Shown: in pieces, positions 8,511-19,834 of the stretch
Layout of the letters: the number at the start of each line of letters is the position of its first letter
How positions within the stretch are numbered: position 1 is the stretch's first letter
From: Ichthyophonus hoferi
Taxonomy: Eukaryota > Opisthokonta > Ichthyosporea > Ichthyophonida > Ichthyophonidae
NCBI GenBank assembly: GCA_002751075.1
Contig: NAOQ01000377.1
Span: forward strand, 9,367-29,676
DNA: 20,310 bases
Direction of reading: 5' to 3'
Position numbers and translations under genes: made by a program
The notes under the pieces: model-generated
Database searches by the model: none
Told to the model about the DNA's origin: nothing
Seen by the model: the letters and a program-made list of their open reading frames with translations, nothing else

Positions 8511-10500
8511 AATGCTTGCTTTGACTACTGCTAAAGTTACTGATAGTCTTTCTAAAATCAGGTTTTACTGCGTATATAAATTTAAATTATGACTTCACTT
8601 TTCTGAATCCTCTTCATCTGTGCCTTCACATAGCAATTTGCAGACCCTCTGGTTATGCATGCCTATTGGGGTTTAAGATACCCACTATGCATTATTCTAG
8701 CTAAGTATGTATCTGCAAATAAATAGGTGTCGTTTCTTGTATTTTTTTGGTAGTTCGCATGATGTTTTTTGTTTTATTTTGTTTTATCAACTTATTCATA
8801 AAACTATTTTATTATATACTTATTAAACCTAATGTAGTTACAAAATTTTAAAACCATGACTCTTATTTTGAAGAATATTGCCAAAGACAAAAAAGTATGT
8901 TTCTAGCTATAAATTATAAAGTATTCTTCTTATACAGCTGCATTACGTGGTTCTGTCATTATGCTTTGTCTAGAGTAGGTAATTATTGTTAATCAGTAAA
9001 TATCCTATACGTAAAAATATTTGTGTATTGTAGATATGAAACATTACAAATTCTCTAAAATTTTACAGACTTTCTCTCTATATGCTTGATTGAGTATAGA
9101 GTTTTGATGTATTGAAATATCTAGCAATCAACTACTAATACGAGCCATAAGGTCAATACACAAGTACACAAGGACTGACTCTTCAATCAATTACACGATG
9201 ATTAGCATTAAAAATAGTTACTTTCATAATCACTTGCACATAATTAATATTATATAAAAAGCAGTTGTTTTAGCCAGACGAGATAACGATTATCTTCACT
9301 ATCTTAGTTAATTAAAATTTTACATATAATACACTGCCAATATTTTATATTCAATAAAATCAATTAGTAAACAGTATATAAATCAATCAATCTGATCTGG
9401 AAGAAACTTTATAAGCCGAGAGAGTATATACAATATAGTAAAACCATTTATAAAGCTTTTATGGTTTATGCTTACTTCCTTACATAGGCATCTTAATAAT
9501 GGCACTCTAATTAAACTAACAGAAATCTCTTTTAATAAAAGGTATGCTGCAGGGCATAACAACATATCTTCCACATATAAGATGGGGTGGGTAAGGTAAT
9601 ATATTAGCAGGATTATCTACATTGATGTGATGTCACTAAAGGACTATAAGGATTTCCTAAACATAAAGCACACCTTAACTCTGGTTCTATCTTTACCGAT
9701 AATAGCATATTGGGAATGAACATGCAGTTTTTTCCAGAGCACACAACTTATTTAGTAATCCACATACCAAACTATGGGTTTCCCTTTTATAAAGACAAAA
9801 CATGTTCAATATCATTTAAGAACTAAACAAACAATATTATGAAATTGTTTCCCATAGTGGGGGTATACAGTGGTAACTAGTAAAAAGCAGCCACTTGAAC
9901 TATGCCTCTTCTTGGCGCCCCTGAAAATGAGAGATGGATACAAATACGAATTTACACAGCCATGGATCAGTTATTTCTGAATTGAATCAGTACAGTGCAT
10001 ATCCACTGAGTAGTTGAACATTGGCTCCTTATTAATAGCAATACATAACAGAGGTAGATATAAAATATTAATCAAATCTTTGGGATTGAAAAAGCTTGAA
10101 ACCGCTACCTGAATAAGGGTTATTGTCTTTTATTACTGCCGCAGTAAATTTGATTGGGTTCAAACTTGCAGATTCAAAACAAAAACACACCTGTTGTGCC
10201 TACAAGACCAAAAAATCATCTCTGCAATCCAATCTATTCACTATTATGCAACATAGGCCATAGCCTACTAGTAACCATAATGTAAAGCTTTGAATTGGAC
10301 TTTCTTGATTCATGCCAGCTATAATTTTCTTTAAATGATCAACCATAGGAGTCATCACAACCCGTAGCCCCACCTCTTGTCTTTTTTCATTTTTTTTCAT
10401 AATATGTGATTGACTGTTACGTGATCATTAACAAGCATATTGTTGTAGCTTTTCTTTAATTTGTGATATTTCACAGTCTCATTGAGTGACCAACATATTG
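8511..10500. other. AT-rich stretch, no gene recognised
   Basis: This is about 2 kb of AT-rich DNA with short frames, such as minus-strand frames at 9383-9574 and 10200-10400, that match nothing I recognise. A 9-bp TTGGCGCCC resembling a tRNA primer-binding site occurs at 9912-9920 but lacks any LTR evidence. Confidence 0.4.
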
Positions 10501-10695
10501 CTATATAGTTTTTTCTGGAATGTGTTTTGTCTGCTGGGCCTGTGATAAAATGATTGTTGGAGTAGGCATGTGGTTTACGAAATGCTTAAGAGTTCCATTG
10601 CCCTCTGTCACCAGTAAAAAATGTTCCACATCTTTACAGTATCTACTTACATATTTTAGGTCTTGATTGGCTTTGATAAGTAATATGCATGTTAT
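10501..10695 (-). other. 64-codon open stretch, coding-like composition, unidentified
   Basis: A minus-strand frame between two stops reads through QDLKYVSRYCKDVEHFLLV and LKHFVNHMPTPTIIL. It has balanced residues and no start codon at its beginning. It could be a piece of an old element, since a copia-linker-like frame lies upstream on the same strand at 11173-11280, or it could be chance. No family motif is recognised. Confidence 0.2.
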
Positions 10696-11172
10696 TTAAT
10701 TCCATTCTCAACGCTTGTGGTCATTTCATGATGGCATGTGTAGAGACCAGATATCTTCAAGCTGACCCATTTGTGTTGGGTTTAGCCTTATGATAATTAA
10801 ATATCATGACCTTCTGGTTAGGTTGATCCTATTGAATTGTTGCTTCAGTACCTTGCATGCATAGTAAGCAAACTGGTTGATTTCTCCACCAGAAAGAACA
10901 TGATTTCACAGAGCAACCAACCTGTAGAGATAGTGTCTAACCACCGTCTCTGCAGAATATATATCTTTCGGGGTTTCCGGATCCGTCTCACCGGGTGGTC
11001 CTGTTATTGCTTTAAGATATTTTCATATCCTCTTACTATTTTAACTGTCTTCTACTCGCTTGACAAATATTGGTTTGTGTTTGCCCCAGGTGTTTATTTG
11101 ATGCTGAATAGTTAGTAGTGAAATTATGTCCCACCTGGACTTTCTCCTGTACTGTCTAAGTAATCAACATAT

Positions 11173-11280
11173 CTAAGATATCAATAACATGGACTCCTCT
11201 TTGTTGGAATCAAGACCCAAATCCGAATCTGACATGTGGTTGTTACCCTGATTTGATGCCCTAGATAGCGTGTTTTCCTC
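11173..11280 (-). mobile_element. second acidic linker-like piece, possible copia fossil
   Basis: A minus-strand frame reads EENTLSRASNQGNNHMSD and continues acidic and Ser-rich (SDLGLDSNKEE). It shares the ENTL start, the GN pair and the SD-rich run with the piece at 2150-2290, suggesting two copies of one element family. There is no catalytic motif. The region looks broken and no ends are visible. Confidence 0.25.
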
Positions 11281-11289
11281 CTACATGCT

Positions 11290-13756
11290 TGAAGTTGGAA
11301 CTTTAGTAGAACTTGTATTTGACTTGTAGTTGAAAAGAATTTAGGTTACTGGGTTGTAGTACCCCAGTGGCAATTAGAGACTGCCATGTTAGTGGCCTGA
11401 TAGGCTTTCAGCATAAGATTAAAGTTTTGATAGATACCATTGGATTGGTCACTTGAGTCTGTAGACAACTCTACTCCCACCTATTTTTACAGGTTAACTA
11501 TTTTTACTTAGAGTAGAAACAAGATTCCTCTTATTTCTATGTAGTTCAAATTTATTGGGAAATATTTCCCCAAATACCTTTACCATAATAACAGTTAATG
11601 CATCTTGATTAATTTCAAAGATTACAACATAACAGGTCCAGACTATGTGTTATCTGTACCTTAGTTATATAGTCAGGGAAAGCAATTGGCACTAGAAGAA
11701 TCTCTCAGCCTTGCTATTTCCCACATGTCAAATACATATATAGAGGCATACTAATTAATGATCTGTTCAATGTGAAGAGTAACACCCCAGAAATTTCTCT
11801 AAGCAAAAATGTTTTTTTGTTTTGTTCCGAGTTCCCTAGTCTATATATTGTTCCTGATGCATGTAAATATTCTTCAAACCAAGGAGTTATTCAAATATAT
11901 TGGCATATGCCTGTCTAGATGGAATACACAATCTTTACTTTCGACTGCCTAGTGCATTCACAGAGTATCCCGAAGTGTGTAATAAACTATGGCAATGATT
12001 TGAAGTTACTAGCTTCATTCTAAGTAATTAAGTGTGTGATGAAAACTACACCAATGTATCGCCTAATTTGTCTTTTTAATATTAAACAATATTGCCTACA
12101 ATGAGGCTTGTACTTAATCTTTGTTCAGAAGTAAACACAATACCAAGTTGTCAAGGACTCATCTCGTCTACTTAGTGATTTATTATTACATGGGCATTTA
12201 AATTTAATCTAGTAACAGCCAACTGCTGACCTTTGTTGACTAAATGCTTTATTACAGAGATTGATCAGGTAGCAGCTGTATTTTGGAATCCGTCAAGAAT
12301 AAAAAAACTTTTTTTTCTTTGTTTTGTCAACCAGTAGTTATGGTAAACTTAAGCCATATTTTTACGTTTTCTTTGACCAGATCAAGCTTGTCCAAGATAT
12401 CATAATAGTTGCCTTTTGTGTGAAAGGTGAAAAAACAGTCAACTTAGCTGTAGGTATGATACAATCACAGTGGAGCGTATATTTGATTGGAGCCATGAAG
12501 CCTTCTAACCAATATTATCAATTCCTATACTAAATAGACATAAAAACTCGGAATTGAGAACAACCAAAATAAGCAAATCTGGTTTATTTTAAGGGACAAA
12601 TTTTCTATTAATATTTTCTAAATGAATGTGATTATGGTACTACAGTAATTAGTCTTTCCTTTTCAATTTCAACAATCTAACGTTATCTAAATCTGATTCC
12701 AATGCTTTGAAGAATTGATCTCCCAATTAAAATTAGTACAAGGTCAGCTTGAGGACCCTTCACTTAATACAAAATGATTATTTTAGAGAACACGTGTTCA
12801 CAATTTATTTCCTAAAAAAGACAGAAATCTCAAATCGGGAACATTGAAGGACAAACTAGATTTTGTAGTATTGGTCCTGCTACACTTTACAAATCAAAAT
12901 TATCTCAATTTAATTCATAGTTAAACTCATTGGTAAAACCTTTATTCTAGTTTTACACTAGATTTTGTAATCAAAGCCATTATTTACTCTTTTTCAATTT
13001 ATTTTAAAGCTATGTCTGCAGTTCATAGTATAGGACATCATGCGAGACTGTCAAATATCTCATCATCCTATTATATTCATATAACATCAGGCGTGATAGA
13101 TACATTAATAGACATCAAGTGTTTCACAAGGATAAAGAGGTTACCATACGCTTCAACTTCATACAACTAGTAACAAAACCATGAACAAGGGAGCAGAGTA
13201 TTGCAATTCTTGGGGAGATCTTAGCCTACCATTATGAAAAACCTCCAAAACAGTTGCATATATAATAATTATATTTTGGAAGTAGAAATAGAACATCAGT
13301 ACATCTTTATATGAATAGAAGAGGAAATAGGCCAATTGAGAGTGAGTAGGAGCCTTTAATATTAATTATGGTTCATAAGCTATTCAAGCAAAAGGTGATA
13401 TTCAATCGAATCCTTGATATGTACGCAGAACTGGTGCTCTTATACCTGTAGTGCCTCCAATATCACCGATTATGCATGTTTGGCATAAGGACAGGCCATG
13501 CCCATCTATAAAAAAGCATCAAGTAGATAGAACATCAATAAGGTGACCATATACCACAGGGCAATCTACTTCAGGACAAGTATGTACTATATTGTTTTTG
13601 AGGTGTATATATCATCACTCTACGTGTGCCAACTGCAGAAAGAAATGTGTCAGTCCAGTGCCCCGAAAGGTGGGTTCTTCTTCTCATAATCAATATCTAT
13701 GCATAATTTAAATCTGTTCAATCAAGGCGAGTAGACAGGACAGAACATGCATTGAA
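11290..13756. other. AT-rich stretch before NLE1, no gene recognised
   Basis: This is about 2.5 kb of AT-rich DNA. A 69-codon plus-strand frame at 12324-12533 and smaller frames carry no motif I can name. Nothing is supported as a gene, RNA or repeat. NLE1 transcription probably ends at the right side of this stretch. Confidence 0.4.
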
Positions 13757-13762
13757 TTTAAT
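13757..13762 (-). terminator. ATTAAA poly(A)-signal candidate for NLE1
   Basis: ATTAAA on the minus strand lies about 90 nt after the NLE1 stop codon. No AATAAA is seen closer. ATTAAA is the commonest natural variant, so this is a reasonable but unproven 3' end. Confidence 0.35.
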
Positions 13763-13850
13763 CGACAGGATCACACAAAAAAATTGTTAAAGAGTAGTAA
13801 AAAGGTAAGTTAATACCAAATCCACTTGAATCAGTAGACAGAGATATAAC

Positions 13851-16800
13851 CTACATTTTAATCACACGGTCTTTCCCACCACTAGCCACCCTTTGACCAT
13901 CGGGGCTCCAGTCTACAGCATATACCTGAATTCATCCCCCCATTAGTCGGAGGTATATTGGCCAAGCGCACTACAACATCTATCCCCGTATTAAGTCATC
14001 AGCATGCATATTTTAGGCGCTCAGTAAACCTCACTGTCTTACACTTTCCTATATATATCACAATATAAAGGTGCCCTTTCGTTGCATCATGATGTGTAAT
14101 CTTATAAGAACCCAGCTACAACATGCCTTTGGGCAAAACCCCCAATAGAATGTGTACACCATAACCATTACGCACTGCCTAGATAGTCATACATCTGTCT
14201 AATATATTCATACATACCTCATCCGCATGTCCAGGAAGATCGCATGTCAGTTTCTTTGTCTTGGAGTCCCACACCTGTATGCATATCAATCAAAATTTCT
14301 GTCAATATATATAGCTATATGCATACGTGCGTATATGTAACCATCTAAATACTCTACGAGGGAGAGAGGAGGGGCTAATACATGAGATCAAATAAATCGA
14401 AAGACACAAAGAAAATATGACCATGGCCCTCATAGTTCCGTGCAATTGTACTTCTATCTATATATTACCAGCCCTAGTTCTTACTCTGCAACACCTTTTC
14501 TAGTACTGTTAGAAAGCTGGCGTCGCAACAAGGAAGTGTGTATGCAAGTAAACAGGGGGAAAGGATGTAGCAAGGTAGGTGCTTAGTGATGATGGGGCTG
14601 AGAGTACCTTCATGGTACTGTCCTTAGAGGCACTGACTAGCATGCGACTATCTGCCGACCAGCAGACTTGATACACTGCCCCCACATGGCCTCGCATAGA
14701 TGCCAGGAACCTACCCAGCATCCCCCATCAGCCACCAGTAAACCCTCGCCTCCCATATCCTGCCCAACACTGCTTTATACCACAACCAATTCATACCAAT
14801 GCAGTATATTACTTGAATATCACACAGTCAAGAAAGAGAACATGCACCACAAGATACAGTAAAATAATTGCACCGATATCATATCATATTACAATAGCGC
14901 ATAGCATGCAGACACTACTTACTTTCCGGTGCGTCCATCCCAAATCTTTACACTCTTGTCAAAGGACCCACTAGCTACCAGTCGGCCATCAGGGGAGAAG
15001 CACACGTGATTGATTAGTTGCTGATGACCTGAAAGAAGCACCAAGGATAGGATACATGTCAGGCCTCCGCTAGTACATATATTGGAGATAACCTATAATG
15101 TTGCATACTACAATATTCCTCAGCATGCCAACCACATGCGTGACAGTTGCTCGCACAATTTGACATGTCACCTCTTAAACTATCAAATCACCCAGACCCA
15201 GATATCTATCATCCATATATCCTTCTCAAAACTTGTCCACACTTAATTACTAATCCAAGCAAAAACAATCATATGTTTGCCTTTTACCTACAGTAAACAC
15301 CCACCCACATCTAGACCCCCATATAAATACACCAGCCTAGCAGAGATAACACACCAGTCATGCGAGTGATAGGTTTCTTGGTGGTAGCTGGGTCCCACAT
15401 ATACATTGTGAAATCATCACTTCCTGATACCAGCCGTTCCACTCCACCCACATCCTGCAGTACTTTATTATAGCGAACGAGAGCAGTGTCCTTGGCTGAA
15501 GGATAGGTCGTACAGGTTTGTTATTCACTCTGCCACACATATTTAACCTGCGATTACAACATAGCATCACCCATTCAGTTTATAAAGGAATATGCTGTCT
15601 CAGCCATGTTATAAATAATTATAGTCAGAATGCCAGGCACACATACCTTCAATCTCATTTGTCGGGGCAATTCCCCTGTAATCGAAGGCACCGGTACGCA
15701 GTACATAGTCAGTATTAAGAGCCATGCAGTTCACCTGGTAAAGGGTTAATAGATTAGTGTCTAGACCAAGTACATATAAATAGTCCAATAGCGAGTTCCT
15801 CTATAAAATAATGGATTGGTTTCATTTGCATAGCTTCTAATATGGCTAGACAGATGTGCCTCGCCCTAGCGTACATATAAAAAGTCTGGATATGGACTAA
15901 CTACTTCAACAGGAAAAACTTACCCAATGAGCATGGCCATCCAAGCTACGGCAGAGAACACCCTGAAAACAACAGGAAGTAATTAGTCCTGATTGTCATG
16001 TAGATAGAATAACCCCGCCTTCTCATTTTTCTCACTCTACATATACCTATAGGATTAACTAGTCTAACCATCTTAAGCCATTTCTCACCAACAGTCATTA
16101 GTGCATATACGTCATCACTCCTACCCCACTCCAGCTATACAGACATACCCCATACTTACATCGTCAGCCCTCCACACCTTGATGGTCCTGTCTTGAGATG
16201 CTGAATAGATCAGCCCCTATATTGACTAACCATCAGTACCAATCAAAGTACTCCAAGGAGAAACAGAGAGCATTTATTTAAATAGTCAGACATAGTAGAC
16301 AAATAAAAGTCCAAGGTATATAAAGTAAAGTAAGCGAATAATGGTAGCAAAAACAAACCCGTATAATCATGAACGACATAGGCAAAGCAAAGGTCAACCC
16401 GAAACAAGAAGGCCAATTTCTCCATGCAGTTGGCATCAAGGCAATTAATAGAAAAGTGAGGGCAGACCAAACATAATAAACCCACCTGTCCGCCCCAGAT
16501 GACAGAGGTGACAGACTGTATATGTAGGGAGAGGGAAATGGAGCAGTTCCAATGCACCAGGTCCCAGATCTTGACAGTACCGTCCTTACTAGCTGACACC
16601 AATCGATTGCACTTAGGATTACTGTGGAGGAAATGTGGTTGGCGTGGCTTCTAGAACTATATTACAATCTCTTTTGAAACACACTTCCACAACCATGCCA
16701 TGGACTACATGCATTACATAAAGGGAGCAATGTGATATTAGAGAACATACGCGTGCATGGGCTCCCAGCTGATACACGTGATGTATTTTTTGTGACCCTT

Positions 16801-19121
16801 GAGCGGCTTGCCCATTCGCTGGCCAGTTTTAGGATCCCATATATAGATCTGTATATTGTCAATTAGTATCTTCCTATTTTAGAGCCTTGTTTGTATCATC
16901 TCTCTTTCACCGACTACATCCAATAAACTGTGCCACCTATACGACCAGGTAATCATCTATCAAACAATGCCATCACTACCCTGTCACATACCTCTGTATC
17001 TCTTCCTCCTGAAGCCAATTTCTTGGCATCTGGTGACCAAGCCACATACAGCACCCAGTTCTTGTGTTCTAGAGGAGCAGTTGGTGAGAACCTCAAAAAA
17101 TTGTCACAAGCCTATTAAACCGTTAGTTCTCCATTGACTATTTTAAAATATCGATGGTGAAAGCAGTAGATGACAGAATGAACATAATTGGGTAAGAGGG
17201 GAAGGCAATATCTTACCTTTGCATGTATGTGCTGGGCCATTGGTGTTGACGTCCCAAAATCGCACTGTGGTATCTCCTCCACCGCTAGCTAGTTGCCTGA
17301 AGAAGCAGGTATTGACAAGGTGAGCAGAGGGGCAGAGAAAAAGATATGTATATATTTATAATATAATTGTGGACTTCAATAAATATCAAACGTCAACCCT
17401 GCCAACAACAGACAATATGTACAAAGTGATTCCAACCAAAGCATATACAACGAAACGAACTGTACAAATATGCTTTTCTTCAGATATAAAGATTCAAACA
17501 GTATGTGCCTATAAGCGTGCATAATCAGTGATATACACACTAATCCAGGTTATATAGTGAACTAACCTGCCGTCAGGGCTGAACGATACGGAGAGAATAG
17601 CCTCAGAATGACCTGAAAAGTACCCATAGTGTTAGTGGATTCATTGTCCTTCCTCTGCACCAGTCCACCTCCTACACCATCACACTATTTATATTAAGGA
17701 AGTATACCCCCCCTAGCCCAAAGGTCAGCTCTCTTCCATATATCCCACTGCCTCCCATCCTGGCCTGCCATCAGGAAACTTATTCCTACAAGTGTATTGA
17801 AACCCGATCTCTTGCCAGTGCTCTATTACCTGGAATAGAAGCCGAGCATCGGGTAACGGCTCTAACTCGGAACAAGGCCTGAGGACGATAGACAATCTCT
17901 ACTGTCTGCCATAGGGTGGGTTAATGGCTTACCCTACCTACTATAGCACCTTACACTCGAAGAACAAACCCTAGCGGGCTATACAAATCATATCTATATA
18001 ACCATGAATATGCAGGTAAGAACAAGTCAAAAAGAGGAAAATATGATAAAGTTAGAAGAAATTAGTCAATAAGCCAGTCAGGACTGTGTATAACACTATA
18101 AAGGAGTAGTGCCATCTTGTTATAGCGGGAAGGCATCAATCTATACAGGCAGGCTCCCCACCTGTTCTGTGCTCAGGTTTAACTCCTCTACCACCTGGCC
18201 TACATTCCCCGTCACCTCCACGTCCTTAACAAAGAAGGTATACTTCTGGGCCTCGTCCTATGAACCCCACCGACCGTTCAGTAAAAGGGACGAAGACACA
18301 GTACTCACACAAAAGAGGGTACACATAGAGGGAGTATATAGCTACCTTGTCTTGAATCTGATTAAGTAACATCTGCAGCTGGTCCTGAGTGACGTCCTGA
18401 GGGAGGTCCAAAGGAGGGCCTAGGGGTCACCTGTCAGCAACAGGGTATAGCAGAGAAATAAAAAATCATAGATATGACTGTATCAAGTCCTAGGAGTGGA
18501 GATAAGTAGAACAAGAGAAGGAAAGAAAGAGAGCGGAGGGTTACTCACCTTTATATTCTCCATTCTCATCCTTGAAATGTGCCAGCACATTGCGCCGTTG
18601 CCTTTGGTTCCTTTCAGAATCTGACCCAACAGCGGCGTCATCTACTGTCTGACGCTTCCTGGGGACCGAAGAAGACAAGAGGGACAAGGATTAGCTAGGT
18701 AGATAAGCCGTATACTGCAGACCTTTCATCGTATACACTCTTTACAATAACATGATAAATGATAACACCTTTCTCACTTTAAGATCAAGTACTCAATCGT
18801 TATATCAAATGCACATATATACGTGTATTATACCCCTTGTGTAGCAAAGAGGTGTGTCACAAGACATAAACCCGGGAGGTAAAAGATATAAACAAGCCTC
18901 CTGTTCTTGCTAATACCGGTTAGACGGTAACAAGAAGACAGCCTCTTGTAAACAGGGCACAACATATAGTCAAAAAATAAAACTGGCTAACATTCCCTTC
19001 CTACCCTTATAGGATCTGTTGTCCTTTGAGCTTTTTTGTAACACGGTAGAATAAAGCCAACCAACCCGTTTCAATACCACTCGATAAACAAACAGAATTC
19101 CCACCTGTCTTCTGTAGCCAT
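13851..19121 (-). CDS. NLE1: Notchless homolog NLE1 / Rsa4, 60S ribosome assembly WD-repeat protein, 18 exons
   Basis: Exons in coding order: 19105-19121, 18549-18658, 18346-18419, 18162-18257, 17830-17905, 17567-17612, 17217-17296, 16992-17068, 16751-16848, 16486-16621, 16160-16216, 15924-15962, 15647-15734, 15355-15495, 14923-15028, 14608-14710, 14218-14274, 13851-13925. All introns are GT-AG, 88-446 nt, and every phase closes: 1,476 nt, 491 residues plus TAG (human about 485). Residues 42-110 form the N-terminal NLE/ubiquitin-like domain (GPPLDLPQDVT; YTFFVKDVEV). Glu81 is at the place of the glutamate known to bind the MIDAS site of the AAA ATPase Rea1/midasin. Residues 116-491 hold eight WD blades, including GHSEAILSVSFSPDG, SGSDDFTMYMWD, ASMRGHVGAVYQ and DLPGHADEVYAVDWSPDG. 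The family acts in the nucleus/nucleolus, where Rea1 pulls on Rsa4 to mature pre-60S particles. Oddities: blade 4 has LH in place of GH, and the protein ends IKM where IW is usual. The start was chosen because the exon 2 frame has no ATG and exon 1 supplies MATED with a matching phase-2 donor. Confidence 0.95.
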
Positions 19122-19212
19122 TGTGCGTGGAGTGTGGACTTAACGAGGTCAAGCAAACAAATAAATAATAGGGCTGGCCACTGGTCAAGATAGGACGGCA
19201 AACTCACTAGTA

Positions 19213-19240
<28 letters not shown>
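19213..19240. repeat. (AT)14 microsatellite
   Basis: Fourteen uninterrupted AT units lie about 90 bp upstream of the NLE1 start codon, within the divergent promoter. A run of this kind melts easily and can vary in length between individuals. Confidence 0.95.
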
Positions 19241-19243
<3 letters not shown>

Positions 19244-19322
19244 AAGAGCGATACAGGGTAGGAATAGCAAGACTAGCCCAACCACTATCACGGTACACGC
19301 TGCCTGCACCCTTCTTAGACAG

Positions 19323-19327
19323 CCAAT
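19323..19327 (+). promoter_or_regulatory. CCAAT box in the divergent promoter
   Basis: AGCCAATTA contains the CCAAT core, about 110 bp upstream of the eIF6 TATA box. It is paired with an inverted ATTGG at 19411-19415. CCAAT pairs are common in bidirectional promoters; use here is inferred. Confidence 0.4.
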
Positions 19328-19435
19328 TACAGGGTTGTATGCAATAGAAGTTAATTACTAATTAGTGGCATTAATTAAGATTTTAAAACATGGGCTGAGC
19401 TAACCATCTGATTGGGGGGCTGACGCTTTGAATTT

Positions 19436-19443
19436 TATAAATA
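19436..19443 (+). promoter_or_regulatory. TATA box of eIF6
   Basis: TATAAATA matches the TATA consensus exactly. A start of transcription about 30 bp downstream, near 19466, would give a leader exon of about 60 nt ending at the donor at 19528. Confidence 0.5.
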
Positions 19444-19457
19444 GATATGGGAATGTA

Positions 19458-19463
19458 CACGTG
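19458..19463. promoter_or_regulatory. CACGTG E-box near the eIF6 transcription start
   Basis: A perfect palindromic CACGTG, bound by bHLH factors (Myc/Max in animals, Cbf1-type in fungi), lies 15 bp after the TATA box. Myc-type E-boxes are common in animal ribosome biogenesis genes; that this one acts is inferred. Confidence 0.4.
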
Positions 19464-19528
19464 TGAGGCAGCCACCCAACCTGTTTGTAATCTCATCTCA
19501 CTCTTAGAGTTACAACCCAACCCTACAG

Positions 19529-19813
19529 GTGGGTGTTCTAGCCTTTTATTTTTTTGCATACTTATAGATTTCGAATTTCCTTTTCTGGGTTAGTTTCTCT
19601 TTTCCTATAAACATTAAGCACGTTAAGCCCTTAATAACAGCTAACATTCCTTGTCTTTTCTGGATAATTGCACCTTCATAACCCTGCTCCCGCCTTTGCA
19701 TGCTTCTCCAATCTATTTATCACTTGTTGTGTCCCTACAAAATACTAGATTGTGGGCGCCACACGAGGCACAATGACCGACAATAAAGTTCCACCGTCTC
19801 TCCCCATACACAG
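19529..19813 (+). other. probable 5' UTR intron of eIF6
   Basis: The donor is CCCTACAG followed by GTGGGTGTTC. The acceptor is TCTCCCCATACACAG, with a pyrimidine-rich run before it. The 285-nt length fits the other introns in this window. It would leave a 21-nt second leader segment before the ATG at 19835. The intron is predicted from signals alone. Confidence 0.45.
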
Positions 19814-19834
19814 GTCATTAAGAATACCTTCAAG

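Larger units (their letters stand above)
19122..19834. promoter_or_regulatory. shared NLE1/eIF6 divergent promoter region
   Basis: These 713 bp separate the two ATG codons of divergent genes. The region contains a 28-bp AT tract, CCAAT at 19323-19327 (plus), inverted CCAAT (ATTGG) at 19411-19415, TATAAATA at 19436-19443 and CACGTG at 19458-19463. The TATA box and E-box are placed for eIF6; the NLE1 side has no clear TATA box other than the AT tract. Co-regulation is inferred from the arrangement and the shared pathway. Confidence 0.6.

Noticed and set aside
9912-9920. TTGGCGCCC, resembling a retroelement primer-binding site
   Set aside because: The match is only nine bases, with no LTR-like sequence upstream and no Gag-like frame downstream.
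14668-14862. Plus-strand frame rich in Pro, Ser and Thr
   Set aside because: It is antisense to NLE1 exon 16 and its upstream intron, and is a shadow of the coding strand.
16243-16602. 119-codon minus-strand frame taken as one protein
   Set aside because: Only its first part is NLE1 exon 10 (to 16486); the rest reads through the intron starting GTGGGTTT.
19007-19309. 100-codon minus-strand frame with a hydrophobic start and an IYIYIY run
   Set aside because: The IY run is just the AT microsatellite translated. The frame crosses the NLE1 promoter and its well-supported first exon and intron in another frame.
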